Shown piece by piece: positions 14,184-22,511 of a stretch of DNA of 23,576 nt (its first letter is position 1; every line of letters starts with the position of its first letter). Source of the DNA: JBEKLJ01 sp050010255. GTDB lineage: Bacteria; Acidobacteriota; Terriglobia; Bryobacterales; Bryobacteraceae. Under the pieces are notes generated by a model that was not told where the DNA came from, did not search any database, and worked only from the letters and a program-made list of their open reading frames with translations. The DNA lies in assembly GCA_050010255.1 (NCBI GenBank), contig JBEKLJ010000071.1, forward strand, positions 1 to 23,576, in the 5' to 3' direction. A program made the translations under genes and the position numbers.

Positions 14184-14336
14184 CTACTTCACCTCGCGAT
14201 GGGCCTGGTGCTTGCGGCAGTGCGGACAGAACTTCTTGAGCTCGAGCCGCTCGCTGCTGGCCTTCTTGTTCTTGGTGCTCGTGTAGTTGCGCCGCTTGCA
14301 CTCGGTGCACTGCAGGGTAATGATTTCTCTGGGCAT
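14184..14336 (-). CDS. rpmG: 50S ribosomal protein L33
   Basis: A 50-aa protein beginning MPREIITLQCTECKRRNYTS and ending CPHCRKHQAHREVK. The two CxxC pairs mark the zinc-binding (C+) form of L33. ATG 14336 lies 6 bp after the tuf stop. The GGGGTAAGG that spans the tuf stop codon serves as its ribosome binding site, so it is probably translated from the tuf mRNA. The order tuf–rpmG–tRNA-Trp–secE–nusG is common in bacteria. Confidence 0.95.
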   Translation of the reverse strand: MPREIITLQCTECKRRNYTSTKNKKASSERLELKKFCPHCRKHQAHREVK

Positions 14337-14342
14337 CGCGCC

Positions 14343-15530
<1,188 letters not shown>

Positions 15531-15570
15531 AACTCCACCTCGCACCGGCCGGGGGTCCGCCCCGGGTTCT

Positions 15571-15632
15571 GACCGGCCGCCGCCCGCCTGGCGGCGCCGG
15601 ACTGACTCTGAATGACTGCCTTGAGCTCAAGG
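15571..15632 (-). promoter_or_regulatory. tuf leader hairpins
   Basis: Between tRNA-Thr and tuf there are two inverted repeats. One is a perfect 14-bp palindrome, CCTTGAGCTCAAGG (15619–15632). The other is a strong GC hairpin at 15571–15602 (arms CCGGCGCCGCC and GGCGGCGGCCGG with one bulge). No T-run follows either, so termination is not indicated. They may separate the tRNA precursor from the tuf mRNA by RNase processing, or regulate tuf translation; this is inference. Confidence 0.35.
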
Positions 15633-15648
15633 ACGCCCGAAAAACTCC

Positions 15649-15724
<76 letters not shown>

Positions 15725-15764
15725 CCGAACTCAACCTGCCGCGCCGCTCGCTGGGAGCGCCTCA

Positions 15765-15813
15765 AACCGGTGACCTTCCGTCACGGACGCTCTACCAACT
15801 GAGCTACATCGGC
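15765..15813 (-). pseudogene. Pseudo-tRNA-Thr copy 1
   Basis: The acceptor 5' strand (GCCGATG), the complete D arm, the variable segment AGGTC and the T-stem 5' strand ACCGG are kept. The 17-nt anticodon arm is replaced by a short TCCG-TGA-CGGA hairpin, so there is no anticodon. The T-stem 3' strand and the acceptor 3' strand are missing. It cannot function as a tRNA. Confidence 0.88.
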
Positions 15814-15853
15814 CCGAACTCAACCTGCCGCGCCACTCGCTGGCAGCGCCTCA

Positions 15854-15902
15854 AACCGGTGACCCTCCGTCACGGATGCTCTACCAACTGAGCTACATCG
15901 GC
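15854..15902 (-). pseudogene. Pseudo-tRNA-Thr copy 2
   Basis: The same truncated tRNA-Thr piece as copy 1. It has substitutions just outside both sides of the mini-hairpin (CATCCG…CGGAGG versus CGTCCG…CGGAAG). The TCCG/CGGA stem itself is unchanged. Confidence 0.88.
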
Positions 15903-15942
15903 CCGAACTCAACCTGCCGCGCCACTCGCTGGGAGCGCCCCA

Positions 15943-15991
15943 AACCGGTGACCTTCCGTCACGGACGCTCTACCAACTGAGCTACATCGGC
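15943..15991 (-). pseudogene. Pseudo-tRNA-Thr copy 3
   Basis: The same truncated piece, identical to copy 1 across the tRNA-like part. It is the first copy after tRNA-Tyr in the direction of transcription, only 8 bp from the tRNA-Tyr CCA end. Confidence 0.88.
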
Positions 15992-15999
15992 CCGAACTC

Positions 16000-16088
16000 T
16001 GGTGGACGGGGGAGGATTCGAACCTCCGTAGCCCGCAAGGGGCGGCAGATTTACAGTCTGCTGCCATTAACCACTCGGCCACCCGTCC
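16000..16088 (-). tRNA. tRNA-Tyr (GTA anticodon)
   Basis: An 89-nt class II tRNA with encoded CCA. The acceptor is GGACGGG/CCCGTCC with discriminator A. The anticodon stem-loop CAGA-CTGTAAA-TCTG gives anticodon GTA. The long variable arm is visible (CCCCTTGCGGG) and the T loop is TTCGAAT. It is the first gene of the tRNA-Tyr–tRNA-Thr–tuf unit. The glycine tRNA found between Tyr and Thr in the E. coli operon is absent; the pseudo-tRNA repeats occupy that place. Confidence 0.97.
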
Positions 16089-16148
16089 GGAATGCCCGGA
16101 AGCCGCATGGCACAAATCTCCCTATAGCTTCCGAAGCCCGAGAACAAG

Positions 16149-16179
16149 AGTATAGCGCAGAGGTGTCGACGAATGCCAA
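16149..16179 (-). promoter_or_regulatory. Candidate promoter of the tRNA-Tyr–Thr–tuf unit
   Basis: On the minus strand TTGGCA (16174–16179) and TATACT (16149–16154) are separated by 19 bp. The -10 is near consensus; the spacing is longer than ideal. Transcription would start about 53 nt before tRNA-Tyr. The rest of the 218-bp gap from 16089 to 16306 shows no other gene and must also hold the promoter of the divergent plus-strand gene. Confidence 0.45.
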
Positions 16180-16306
16180 ATCATAAGGAGACGATCCGCA
16201 ACTCGCGCTCTATCAAGCTCTGCGCGAGCAGAAAGCGAGCAACAGCGAACCCGCGCTGCGCCTGGCTTCGAACGGTGTGAGAAGATCGAGCTAGGATCTG
16301 CTTCAG

Positions 16307-16672
16307 ATGCCGGAGAGCTTCCGCCGCTTCGAATCCAGCGACCCGTTCGGCCACGCCTGGACGGCCGAGTTCCTGTGGATTCAGAACGCCATCTCCATCC
16401 GCCACGCCGACGCGGTGGACGTGAAGTTCGAGCTGGCCTCCTCCGCAGGCCGGCGCACCACCAAGGTCATCGCGCTGTTCCACCCGCACCTGCTCCGGTT
16501 GAGCGAGAAAGCGGGCCGCCCGGTGACCGACGCCTGGTGCTCATGCCTGGCGGCGCGCCACCTGCGGCGCATGATCGAAACCGGCGAGGACATGGAGAAG
16601 ACGCTGGTCACGCCGGCTTTCGAGGTCCTGGAGCAGCACGCGCGGGAGCACGAACAGCCCGCCGCACGCTAG
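16307..16672 (+). CDS. Conserved hypothetical protein, 121 aa
   Basis: The only plus-strand gene I accept in the window. The protein begins MPESFRRFESSDPFGHAWTA and includes FLWIQNAISIRHADAVDVKF, FHPHLLRLSEKAGRPVTDAW and MIETGEDMEKTLVTPAF. It has no signal peptide or membrane helix and no catalytic motif I can name. The sequence reads like a compact alpha/beta protein. I recall similar small proteins from acidobacterial genomes but know no function. An AGGAT about 12 bp upstream of ATG 16307 is a weak ribosome binding site. It diverges from the tRNA-Tyr unit and converges with the MEMO–AMMECR1 gene across a palindromic repeat region. Confidence 0.8.
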   Translation: MPESFRRFESSDPFGHAWTAEFLWIQNAISIRHADAVDVKFELASSAGRRTTKVIALFHPHLLRLSEKAGRPVTDAWCSCLAARHLRRMIETGEDMEKTLVTPAFEVLEQHAREHEQPAAR

Positions 16673-16697
16673 CGCGGGGCTGAGCGTCAAACCCCCT

Positions 16698-16909
16698 CAG
16701 TGCATTGTGGGGCGGGCAGTGCTGCCCGCGCGGGACGGCCACGTCCCGCCAGACCAGGCCGACCTGGCGGTCGGCCGCGGAGCTGGCGCTCCGCCCCACT
16801 GATCAGTGCATTGTGGGGCGGGCAGTCCTGCCCGCGCGGGACGACCACGTCCCGCCAGACTAGGCCGACCTGGCGGTCGGCCGCGGAGCTGGCGCTCCGC
16901 CCCACTTAC
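16698..16909. repeat. Two tandem 106-bp copies of a four-hairpin palindromic element
   Basis: Copies at 16698–16803 and 16804–16909. In copy 1 an outer stem GTGGGG/CCCCAC (16707–16712/16794–16799) encloses four consecutive hairpins. These are GGGCAG/CTGCCC (16714–16727), GCGGGACG/CGTCCCGC (16730–16749), GGCCGACC/GGTCGGCC (16757–16776) and GCGGAGC/GCTCCGC (16777–16794), mostly with 4-nt loops. Within the folded part, copy 2 differs at three positions (16721, 16738 and 16755 in copy 1 numbering), all in loops or linkers. The element fills the space between convergent genes, so it may act as a bidirectional terminator or be a mobile palindromic repeat. Confidence 0.9.
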
Positions 16910-16919
16910 AGGGGCACGG

Positions 16920-18410
16920 CTAATGCCTTGCGGGCGGCTGGTGTTCGCCGAAGACCAGGGCCGTGAAGACGAAGATGTCCGTCCCCGGGTCCTGCCAGGC
17001 CTCGGGCGGGAGCCCTGCCTTCTGGCAAGCCGAGCGCAGGAACGTCATCCGGTCCCAGCCCTCCTCGACGGGCACCTGCGGCAGCAGCAGGCCCAGCGAG
17101 TCGCCCTGCTTGATGACCAGCCCGTGGAGGCCGACCTGGATCTGCTTCACGTCGAAGATTCGCCGCAGCGGGGAAAGCACCGAGATCTCGTATTCCAGGC
17201 TCCCCAGCTCGGCCGGCGTCACCGGTGGGAAGCGGTGGTCATTGACCGCGGCGAACGCGGCCACGTCGCGCACCGTGATCCCGAGCGGCTTCAGCGGCGA
17301 CACGTACCCGATGCAGCCCCGCAGCTTGCCATTCTCCTTGAGCGTGACGAACGCTCCCCGCTCCTGCGCGAACGAGTCGGACCCGGCCGGCGAGTAATCC
17401 GCCAGCTTGCGGTCGCGCACCGCCGTCTCGGTGGAGCGCCGCGCCAGCCGTATCAGCTCCTGCTTCTCGGCCTCGGTGAGCGAGAACGGCTGCGCCGCGG
17501 CGGCCGGTTTGGGCGACTTCACGAACGCCAGCGAGCCGTAGCCGACCACGCTCGAGCGGTCGCCCGTCACGTCGCCCGAGTTGGCGTACTTGAGCAGCCG
17601 CGCCTGGTTGGCCCCGAGCCGCTCGGAGGCGATCATCGCCGCCACGATGGGGCCGCCGCCGCAGGCCTCCCACACCCGGCTCTCGAAGTTCTGGGACATG
17701 CTCAGGTAGTCCCATTCCTGGATGGCGCGCAGCGTCTTGCGGTCGAGCGTGACGGCGTCGTCGTACGGGTGGAAGTGCGAGAGGTCGGAGCTGGCGACGA
17801 TCAGCGTGTCCGTCCCCTGGAGTCGAGAGGCCAGCGCCACCCCCAGCGCGCGCGAGATCTCGTAGCTCTGGTCGCCCATGATGATCGGCACGAGCTGGAA
17901 CTGGCCGAGCGTGCGCTGGAGAAACGGGAGCTGGACTTCGATGGAGTGCTCGCCGCGCTCGCCCGAGACCACGTGGCCGCGGCTGGAGAGCCGCACCAGC
18001 GAGCCGCCGGCCAGCTTGGCCGCGAACGCCCGATCCACCGGGATGGCGCCCAGCGGCGTCTCGTAGGCATCGCCGTCGTAAACCGCCGCGAACGGAAACG
18101 CGTCCACGTGCGAGGGAGCGATCACGACCACCCGCTGGATCTTCTTTCCCTTCAGCAGCGCGTAGCCATGGGCCGCCACCGCGCCCGAATAGACGTACCC
18201 GGCGTGCGGCGAAACCAGCGCCACCACTGGCTCGTTGACCGCCTGCGCCGGCGCCCGGCTCAGGAGGTCGTCCACCATCCTGGCCAGCTCCTTCGGGTCC
18301 GCCGGATAGAACGAGCCGGCTACCGCCGCGTGCCGGATACTCGGCGGCGCCGCCGACGAACAGCCCGCCGCCAACGCCACCACCGCGTACAACAAGAAAC
18401 GACGCTTCAT
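16920..18410 (-). CDS. amrB: MEMO–AMMECR1 fusion lipoprotein (AmmeMemoRadiSam proteins B and A)
   Basis: A 496-aa fusion of two families usually encoded separately. The signal peptide MKRRFLLYAVVALAAGC ends in a lipobox (LAAGC), so the protein should be anchored outside the cytoplasmic membrane. Residues about 22–300 are the MEMO domain, with the putative metal ligands of the family present: H69 in SPHAGYVYSG, H101 in APSHVDAF and C250 in EACGGGP. Residues about 305–490 are an AMMECR1 domain with its hallmark LRGCIG at 363–368. The biochemical roles of both families are unsettled; human MEMO1 has been linked to metal redox chemistry. Start ATG 18410 overlaps the stop of the radical SAM gene as ATGA, so translation is coupled. 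It is the last gene of the operon. Confidence 0.93.
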   Translation of the reverse strand: MKRRFLLYAVVALAAGCSSAAPPSIRHAAVAGSFYPADPKELARMVDDLLSRAPAQAVNEPVVALVSPHAGYVYSGAVAAHGYALLKGKKIQRVVVIAPSHVDAFPFAAVYDGDAYETPLGAIPVDRAFAAKLAGGSLVRLSSRGHVVSGERGEHSIEVQLPFLQRTLGQFQLVPIIMGDQSYEISRALGVALASRLQGTDTLIVASSDLSHFHPYDDAVTLDRKTLRAIQEWDYLSMSQNFESRVWEACGGGPIVAAMIASERLGANQARLLKYANSGDVTGDRSSVVGYGSLAFVKSPKPAAAAQPFSLTEAEKQELIRLARRSTETAVRDRKLADYSPAGSDSFAQERGAFVTLKENGKLRGCIGYVSPLKPLGITVRDVAAFAAVNDHRFPPVTPAELGSLEYEISVLSPLRRIFDVKQIQVGLHGLVIKQGDSLGLLLPQVPVEEGWDRMTFLRSACQKAGLPPEAWQDPGTDIFVFTALVFGEHQPPARH

Positions 18411-19528
18411 ACGCCCCACACTCCCGCTATCGGCTCCTGACAGAACCGGCACTTGCCCTTGTTAATATTGACCGCCCCGATGCTGTAGCCGGTGCGCTGA
18501 ACCACCACCCTCCGGCAGCGCGGGCAGTACGTGCTCTCCGCCGGATGCCCCGGCACGTTTCCAATGTAGACGTAGTGCAGCCCCTCGGCATCCGCGATCG
18601 CCTTGGCCCGCTCCAGCGTCGCCAGCGGCGTCGGCGGCAGGTTCTTCAGCAGATACTCGGGGTGGAACCGCGAGAAGTGCACCGGCACGTCCACGCCGAC
18701 GTTCTCCTTCACCCACCGCGCCAGCCCGCGGAACTCCGCGTCGCCGTCATTCAGGGTGGGGATCACCAGGTAGACGATCTCGGTCCACATCCGCTCGTTG
18801 CGGAGCGTCACCAGCGTGTCGAGCACGGGCTTGATCTCGCCGTTGACGATCTCCCGGTAGAACTTCGGCGAAAACGCCTTCAGGTCGATCTTGACCGCGT
18901 CCACGTGCCGGCACAGCTTCCGCAGCGGCTCCGTCTGAATGTAGCCCCCGCTGACCACCGTGCTCTTGATGCCGGCGGCATGGCCCGCGTCCGCCGTCGC
19001 CAGCATGTATTCGTAGAAGATCACCGGCTCACTGTAGGTGTAAGCGATCGAAGTGCAGTGGTCCTGAGCGGCCTCCCCGGCCACCTGCTTCGGCGGCAGG
19101 TATATGCTCCGCACCTGCTCCGGCCGCACCTGCGAGATCTCCCAGTTCTGGCACATCTTGCAGTTCACGTTGCAGCCGGCCGTGGCGATGGAGAAGGCCA
19201 GGCTGCCGGGATGGAAGTGGAAGAAGGGCTTCTTCTCAATGGGGTCGATGTTGGCCGTCACCACGCGCGAGTGCACCAGCGTGTAGTAGGTGCCGCCGCG
19301 GTTCTCGCGGACGCCGCAGTAGCCGCGCTCGCGGTCGTCGATGACGCACTCGCGCGGGCACAGCTTGCACTTGATCTTCTTGTACGGCAGCTTCTCGTAG
19401 AAAGCGGCCTCGGCCACGTAGCGCGACTCGTCCTCGGCGGCCAGGGCCGCGCCCGCCGCGCAGCTCGCAGCCGCGCAGCCCGCCGCCGCGCACGAGATCG
19501 TTTTCAGGAAGGCTCGGCGGTCTACCAC
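18407..19528 (-). CDS. amrS: AmmeMemoRadiSam system radical SAM enzyme with Tat-like leader
   Basis: A 373-aa radical SAM protein. The core motif CNVNCKMC gives C119, C123 and C126 for the 4Fe-4S cluster that cleaves S-adenosylmethionine. An N-terminal cysteine set (C54, C57, C61, C71, in CKLCPREC…YCG) and C-terminal CPRC and CRFC pairs probably bind further metal or clusters; this pattern matches the AmmeMemoRadiSam (PflA-related) family. The first residues, DRRAFLKT followed by an Ala/Cys-rich hydrophobic run, form a twin-arginine leader, which is surprising for an enzyme class usually cytoplasmic. It starts with GTG 19528, behind GGAGG and 1 bp after the DUF362 stop, and its own stop overlaps the next start. 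The substrate is unknown; the MEMO or AMMECR1 domain next door is the obvious partner. Confidence 0.93.
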   Translation of the reverse strand: MVDRRAFLKTISCAAAGCAAASCAAGAALAAEDESRYVAEAAFYEKLPYKKIKCKLCPRECVIDDRERGYCGVRENRGGTYYTLVHSRVVTANIDPIEKKPFFHFHPGSLAFSIATAGCNVNCKMCQNWEISQVRPEQVRSIYLPPKQVAGEAAQDHCTSIAYTYSEPVIFYEYMLATADAGHAAGIKSTVVSGGYIQTEPLRKLCRHVDAVKIDLKAFSPKFYREIVNGEIKPVLDTLVTLRNERMWTEIVYLVIPTLNDGDAEFRGLARWVKENVGVDVPVHFSRFHPEYLLKNLPPTPLATLERAKAIADAEGLHYVYIGNVPGHPAESTYCPRCRRVVVQRTGYSIGAVNINKGKCRFCQEPIAGVWGV

Positions 19529-19529
19529 T

Positions 19530-20483
19530 TCACACCTCCACCCGCTCGATGCGCAGCGGGTCGTTCGTGCCCAGGCGGTGCATGGCGTCCGCGGCCGTGG
19601 CGATGTAGCTCGGACGCCGTTTCTCCGCCGCCAGTGGCTTCATGCCCCGCTCGGCCCGCTTCTTCTCGATGATCTGCCAGCCGGTGTGATCGAGCGCCAC
19701 CGGGTCTCGCGAAACCATCAGCCCGTTGAACGGCCAGGTCCACTGCGGCATGTACGACGGCCCGCCCTCGTACTGCGCGGTGACGGCGTCGCAGATCGCC
19801 AGGCGCACCTTCTGCCGGATGGGCGGCAGCATGTAAACGTCGGCGACGTAGGGATCGCCCACGTTCAGGTGGTACTTGTTCGGATTGTGAATCGCGCCGA
19901 AGAGGTTCTTGAGCGCCATCGTCACGCCGGCAATGCCGTGGTCCTTGAGCACCGGCATATTGATCACGGCATCGCAGATGCGCGTCAGCGCCCGGGCCAG
20001 CAGGCTGCCGGCGCTGCCCCACTCGGCCAGCTCCTCTTCGTAGCCCAGCGCGTCGTTGCCCAGCGTGCGGATGCGGCCGGGCCGGTCGGCGATGCGGAAC
20101 CCGGCGCTTTCCAGATCCGAGCTGAGCCGGTCGAAGACCAGGATGTTCCGGGCCGCGACGCCTGCCCGCTGGAGCCGCTCGCACACGGCGGCCACCAGCG
20201 CCGGGTTCGTCGAGGCGGACCCGGGCCCGGCCAGGCAGTTCACCTTCAGGCCGACCACCTCGTCGGGCCGCGCCACTTGCCGCCATGCTTCCACCGGATC
20301 ATCGCGGCCGTAAAGGGCCTGCATGGCGCGATCGAGCAGGCTCGCCAGGCGCGCCGGGTCGGGCCGGCCCGCGATGGGGATGAGCGGGTCCCGCGCGATC
20401 ACCACCCGCGACTTCGGCGGCGCCCCCGCCTGCGGGGCCACCACGGCGCCGAACGACGTGTACAGGAACTTCCGGCGGTTCAT
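19530..20483 (-). CDS. DUF362 family protein with twin-arginine leader
   Basis: A 317-aa protein starting MNRRKFLYTSFGAVVAP, a Tat-type leader. The DUF362 core is visible in VVGLKVNCLAG, NILVFDRLSSDLESAGF, CDAVINMPVLKDHGIAGVTM and ALKNLFGAIHNPNKYH. It ends with DPVALDHTGWQIIEKKR. Family members are often annotated as iron-sulfur or cofactor-related proteins, but this copy has no ferredoxin-type cysteine cluster. Its function is unknown. It sits between the polyferredoxin gene (21 bp upstream) and the radical SAM gene (1 bp downstream), so it is clearly part of the same operon. Start ATG 20483. Confidence 0.9.
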   Translation of the reverse strand: MNRRKFLYTSFGAVVAPQAGAPPKSRVVIARDPLIPIAGRPDPARLASLLDRAMQALYGRDDPVEAWRQVARPDEVVGLKVNCLAGPGSASTNPALVAAVCERLQRAGVAARNILVFDRLSSDLESAGFRIADRPGRIRTLGNDALGYEEELAEWGSAGSLLARALTRICDAVINMPVLKDHGIAGVTMALKNLFGAIHNPNKYHLNVGDPYVADVYMLPPIRQKVRLAICDAVTAQYEGGPSYMPQWTWPFNGLMVSRDPVALDHTGWQIIEKKRAERGMKPLAAEKRRPSYIATAADAMHRLGTNDPLRIERVEV

Positions 20484-20504
20484 GCGGGCGGGACTCCGAC
20501 TCTT

Positions 20505-22502
20505 CTATATGGTACCGCTCGGCGGCGCCGGCACTCGCCTCTCGATGGCGCGCGCCAGCTCGACGAGCGCGGCGGAGGTGCCGGGCGGCGGGTCGTAGGC
20601 CACGACGCGCACCAGGCAGGCGTCGCGGCGGAACACCAGACTGGCGCCATACAGCCGCGCGGCGTCGCCCAGGCGGACGGGCTGGCTGCCGGTGGCGGGC
20701 TCGGAGTCGAAGACCGACGCCGGACCGCCCGCGCCGCGGAACACGTGCAGATCCGCGACGGCGTCGAACTGGCCTCGGTAGTTGTACCGCGCCGTCAGCG
20801 TCTTGATCACACCGGCGTGCACGTATCGGTCGGCGCCGCCGTCCAGGTATTGCCATAGACTGGCGGCCCCGAAGGTCCGGATGGGGCCAGTCTTGGACCA
20901 TCCTGGCGCTTCGGCCGATTCCGGAAGCGACGCGGCGGAGGCCGCCGCCTGGCCCTGCGCGCCGAGCGTGAGCTGGTTGGTGCGCGACCGGCTCTCGCCC
21001 ACGCTCGTCACGTATACGGCGGCGCGGTCCCGAACCGGGCAGGCGAACTCGCAGGCGCCGCAGCCCACGCAGATGTCCGGGTCGAGGTACGGCTGGCGGA
21101 GCTTCCGGGTGCGCCCCGCGGAGTCCGTCACCTCGGCCTCGTGCAGGTAGATGGCCTTCGGTGAGGTCGGGCACCACTCCTGGCAGACGATGCACTCGAT
21201 TCCCATCGCCCAGGGCAGGCAGCGCCCGCGGTCATAGAACGCGGTCCCGATCCGAACCGGCTTCCGGTCCGCCCCCGCCTCGCCGCGCCACCCTTTTTCG
21301 CGCGGCGTGAGCTCCCGGATGGCGCCCGTCGGGCACGCCTGGCCGCACAGCACGCAACTGGGCTGGCAGTAACCCACGCGCGGGACCACCACCGGCGTCC
21401 ACAGCCCTTCGGCGCCGCCTTCGAACAGCGCCGGCTGGATCGCGTTGGCCGGACAGGTCCGCATGCACTCGCCGCAGCGGATGCACCGCGCCAAAAAGTC
21501 CGGCTCTTCCAGCGCCCCGGGCGGGCGGACTAGCCGGTCGCGGCGCTCCAGCGGCGCAGCTCCGGCGCGGAACAGCGGCACCGCCGCCGCGCCCACCACC
21601 AGGCCCGTGAGCAGCGCACGCCGCTTCGCGTCCGGGGCCGCGGCCTCAGCCGCCCGATCGGCGCTTTGGAGGCGGAACGCCAGGCCGCCTTCCGGGCAGT
21701 CCGCCACGCAGTTCAGGCAGAGGTGACATTCGGCTTTATGCCACCGGACGCCCGGAATAGGGTCGTCGCCCCCCTGGCAGTGGAGCAGGCAGCGGTTGCA
21801 GTCGCCGCAGCGCTCGCCGCGTTTGTCGAGCCGCAGAACGCTCCAGCGGGACGCGACGCCCAGCAACGCGCCCAGCGGGCACAGCGCCCGGCAAAAGAAC
21901 CGCGTTACGCGCAGGTTCGCCAGCAGGATCACCGCCAGAATCGCCGCGAACAGAACCGTCTGGCGAAAGTGCGGCTGCGTGAAACTGAAAACGCCGGTCT
22001 TCAACACCGGCTCGAGCGCCCAGTTGAGGGTGGGGTAGAGGGCCAACGCAAACGAGCGCACCGCCAGCGCGATGGGATCGAGCCAGCCCAGAGCCGCCGA
22101 GCCGCACACCGCCGCCGCCAGCCCGCCCGCCAGTATGTAGTACTTCAGCCGCTGCCACGGCCGGTAGCGGTTCGAGTCGATCAGCGCGCGGCCGCGCTTC
22201 CGCTCCGAGCGGACGCTCGAGAACAGGTGGTTCAGCGTCCCCAGCGGGCAGATCCAGCCGCAGAAGAACCGGCCTAGGAAGAACGTCGGGATCAGAATCG
22301 CCAGCGCCCAGAGCAGGCCCCGGACGAGCGCGTGCGCGGCCAGCGCGCTCAAGAGCGCCACCAGCGGGTCGGCTTCGAGGAACAGGCGCACCGGCCAGCG
22401 CAGGCGCACCGCGCCCTCCTGGACCTCCGTGCCCCAGAGGAGCAGGAGGAACAGCGCCAGGAAAAGCGCCTGCGAGAGTTGGCGGAGCCTGCGAATCCTC
22501 AA
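20505..22502 (-). CDS. Membrane polyferredoxin (NapH/NapG-like) fused to a DUF6599-like domain
   Basis: A 665-aa protein. The N-terminal part is a NapH/CcoG-like membrane module with hydrophobic helices near residues 10–25, 48–75, 120–140 and 182–200 and two FFCxxxCPLG motifs (80–88, 203–211). It is followed by two cysteine clusters (232–242, 260–269). An internal twin-arginine-like segment (KRRALLTGLVVGAAAVPL, about 293–310) leads into a NapG-like ferredoxin part with four more clusters (340–350, 383–390, 437–444, 478–488), i.e. several 4Fe-4S centres. Residues about 535–665 resemble DUF6599 (FGAASLWQYLDGGADRYV). It probably moves electrons between the quinone pool and the envelope enzymes encoded downstream. 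It starts at TTG 22502; an in-frame stop close upstream leaves no better start. First gene of the operon. Confidence 0.9.
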   Translation of the reverse strand: MRIRRLRQLSQALFLALFLLLLWGTEVQEGAVRLRWPVRLFLEADPLVALLSALAAHALVRGLLWALAILIPTFFLGRFFCGWICPLGTLNHLFSSVRSERKRGRALIDSNRYRPWQRLKYYILAGGLAAAVCGSAALGWLDPIALAVRSFALALYPTLNWALEPVLKTGVFSFTQPHFRQTVLFAAILAVILLANLRVTRFFCRALCPLGALLGVASRWSVLRLDKRGERCGDCNRCLLHCQGGDDPIPGVRWHKAECHLCLNCVADCPEGGLAFRLQSADRAAEAAAPDAKRRALLTGLVVGAAAVPLFRAGAAPLERRDRLVRPPGALEEPDFLARCIRCGECMRTCPANAIQPALFEGGAEGLWTPVVVPRVGYCQPSCVLCGQACPTGAIRELTPREKGWRGEAGADRKPVRIGTAFYDRGRCLPWAMGIECIVCQEWCPTSPKAIYLHEAEVTDSAGRTRKLRQPYLDPDICVGCGACEFACPVRDRAAVYVTSVGESRSRTNQLTLGAQGQAAASAASLPESAEAPGWSKTGPIRTFGAASLWQYLDGGADRYVHAGVIKTLTARYNYRGQFDAVADLHVFRGAGGPASVFDSEPATGSQPVRLGDAARLYGASLVFRRDACLVRVVAYDPPPGTSAALVELARAIERRVPAPPSGTI

Positions 22503-22511
22503 CTTATGAGG

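Larger units (their letters stand above)
15725..15991 (-). repeat. Three tandem 89-bp repeats with degenerate tRNA-Thr 5' segments
   Basis: Three units of exactly 89 bp (15725–15813, 15814–15902, 15903–15991) differ by only a few substitutions. Each consists of a spacer (CCGAACTCAACCTGCCGCGC on the plus strand and following bases) plus about 49 nt homologous to the 5' part of the adjacent tRNA-Thr. The boundary of each unit falls at the tRNA 5' end, so the array looks like repeated duplication of an upstream copy. The array lies inside the presumed tRNA-Tyr–tRNA-Thr–tuf transcript and would yield three short tRNA-like RNAs if processed. Confidence 0.92.

Noticed and set aside
15725..15991. 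Possible CRISPR-like array
   Set aside because: The whole 89-bp unit repeats without unique spacers, and it is explained by tRNA-Thr duplication.
16806..18440. Long plus-strand frame opposite the MEMO–AMMECR1 gene
   Set aside because: It starts inside the palindromic repeat and is antisense to a well-identified gene.
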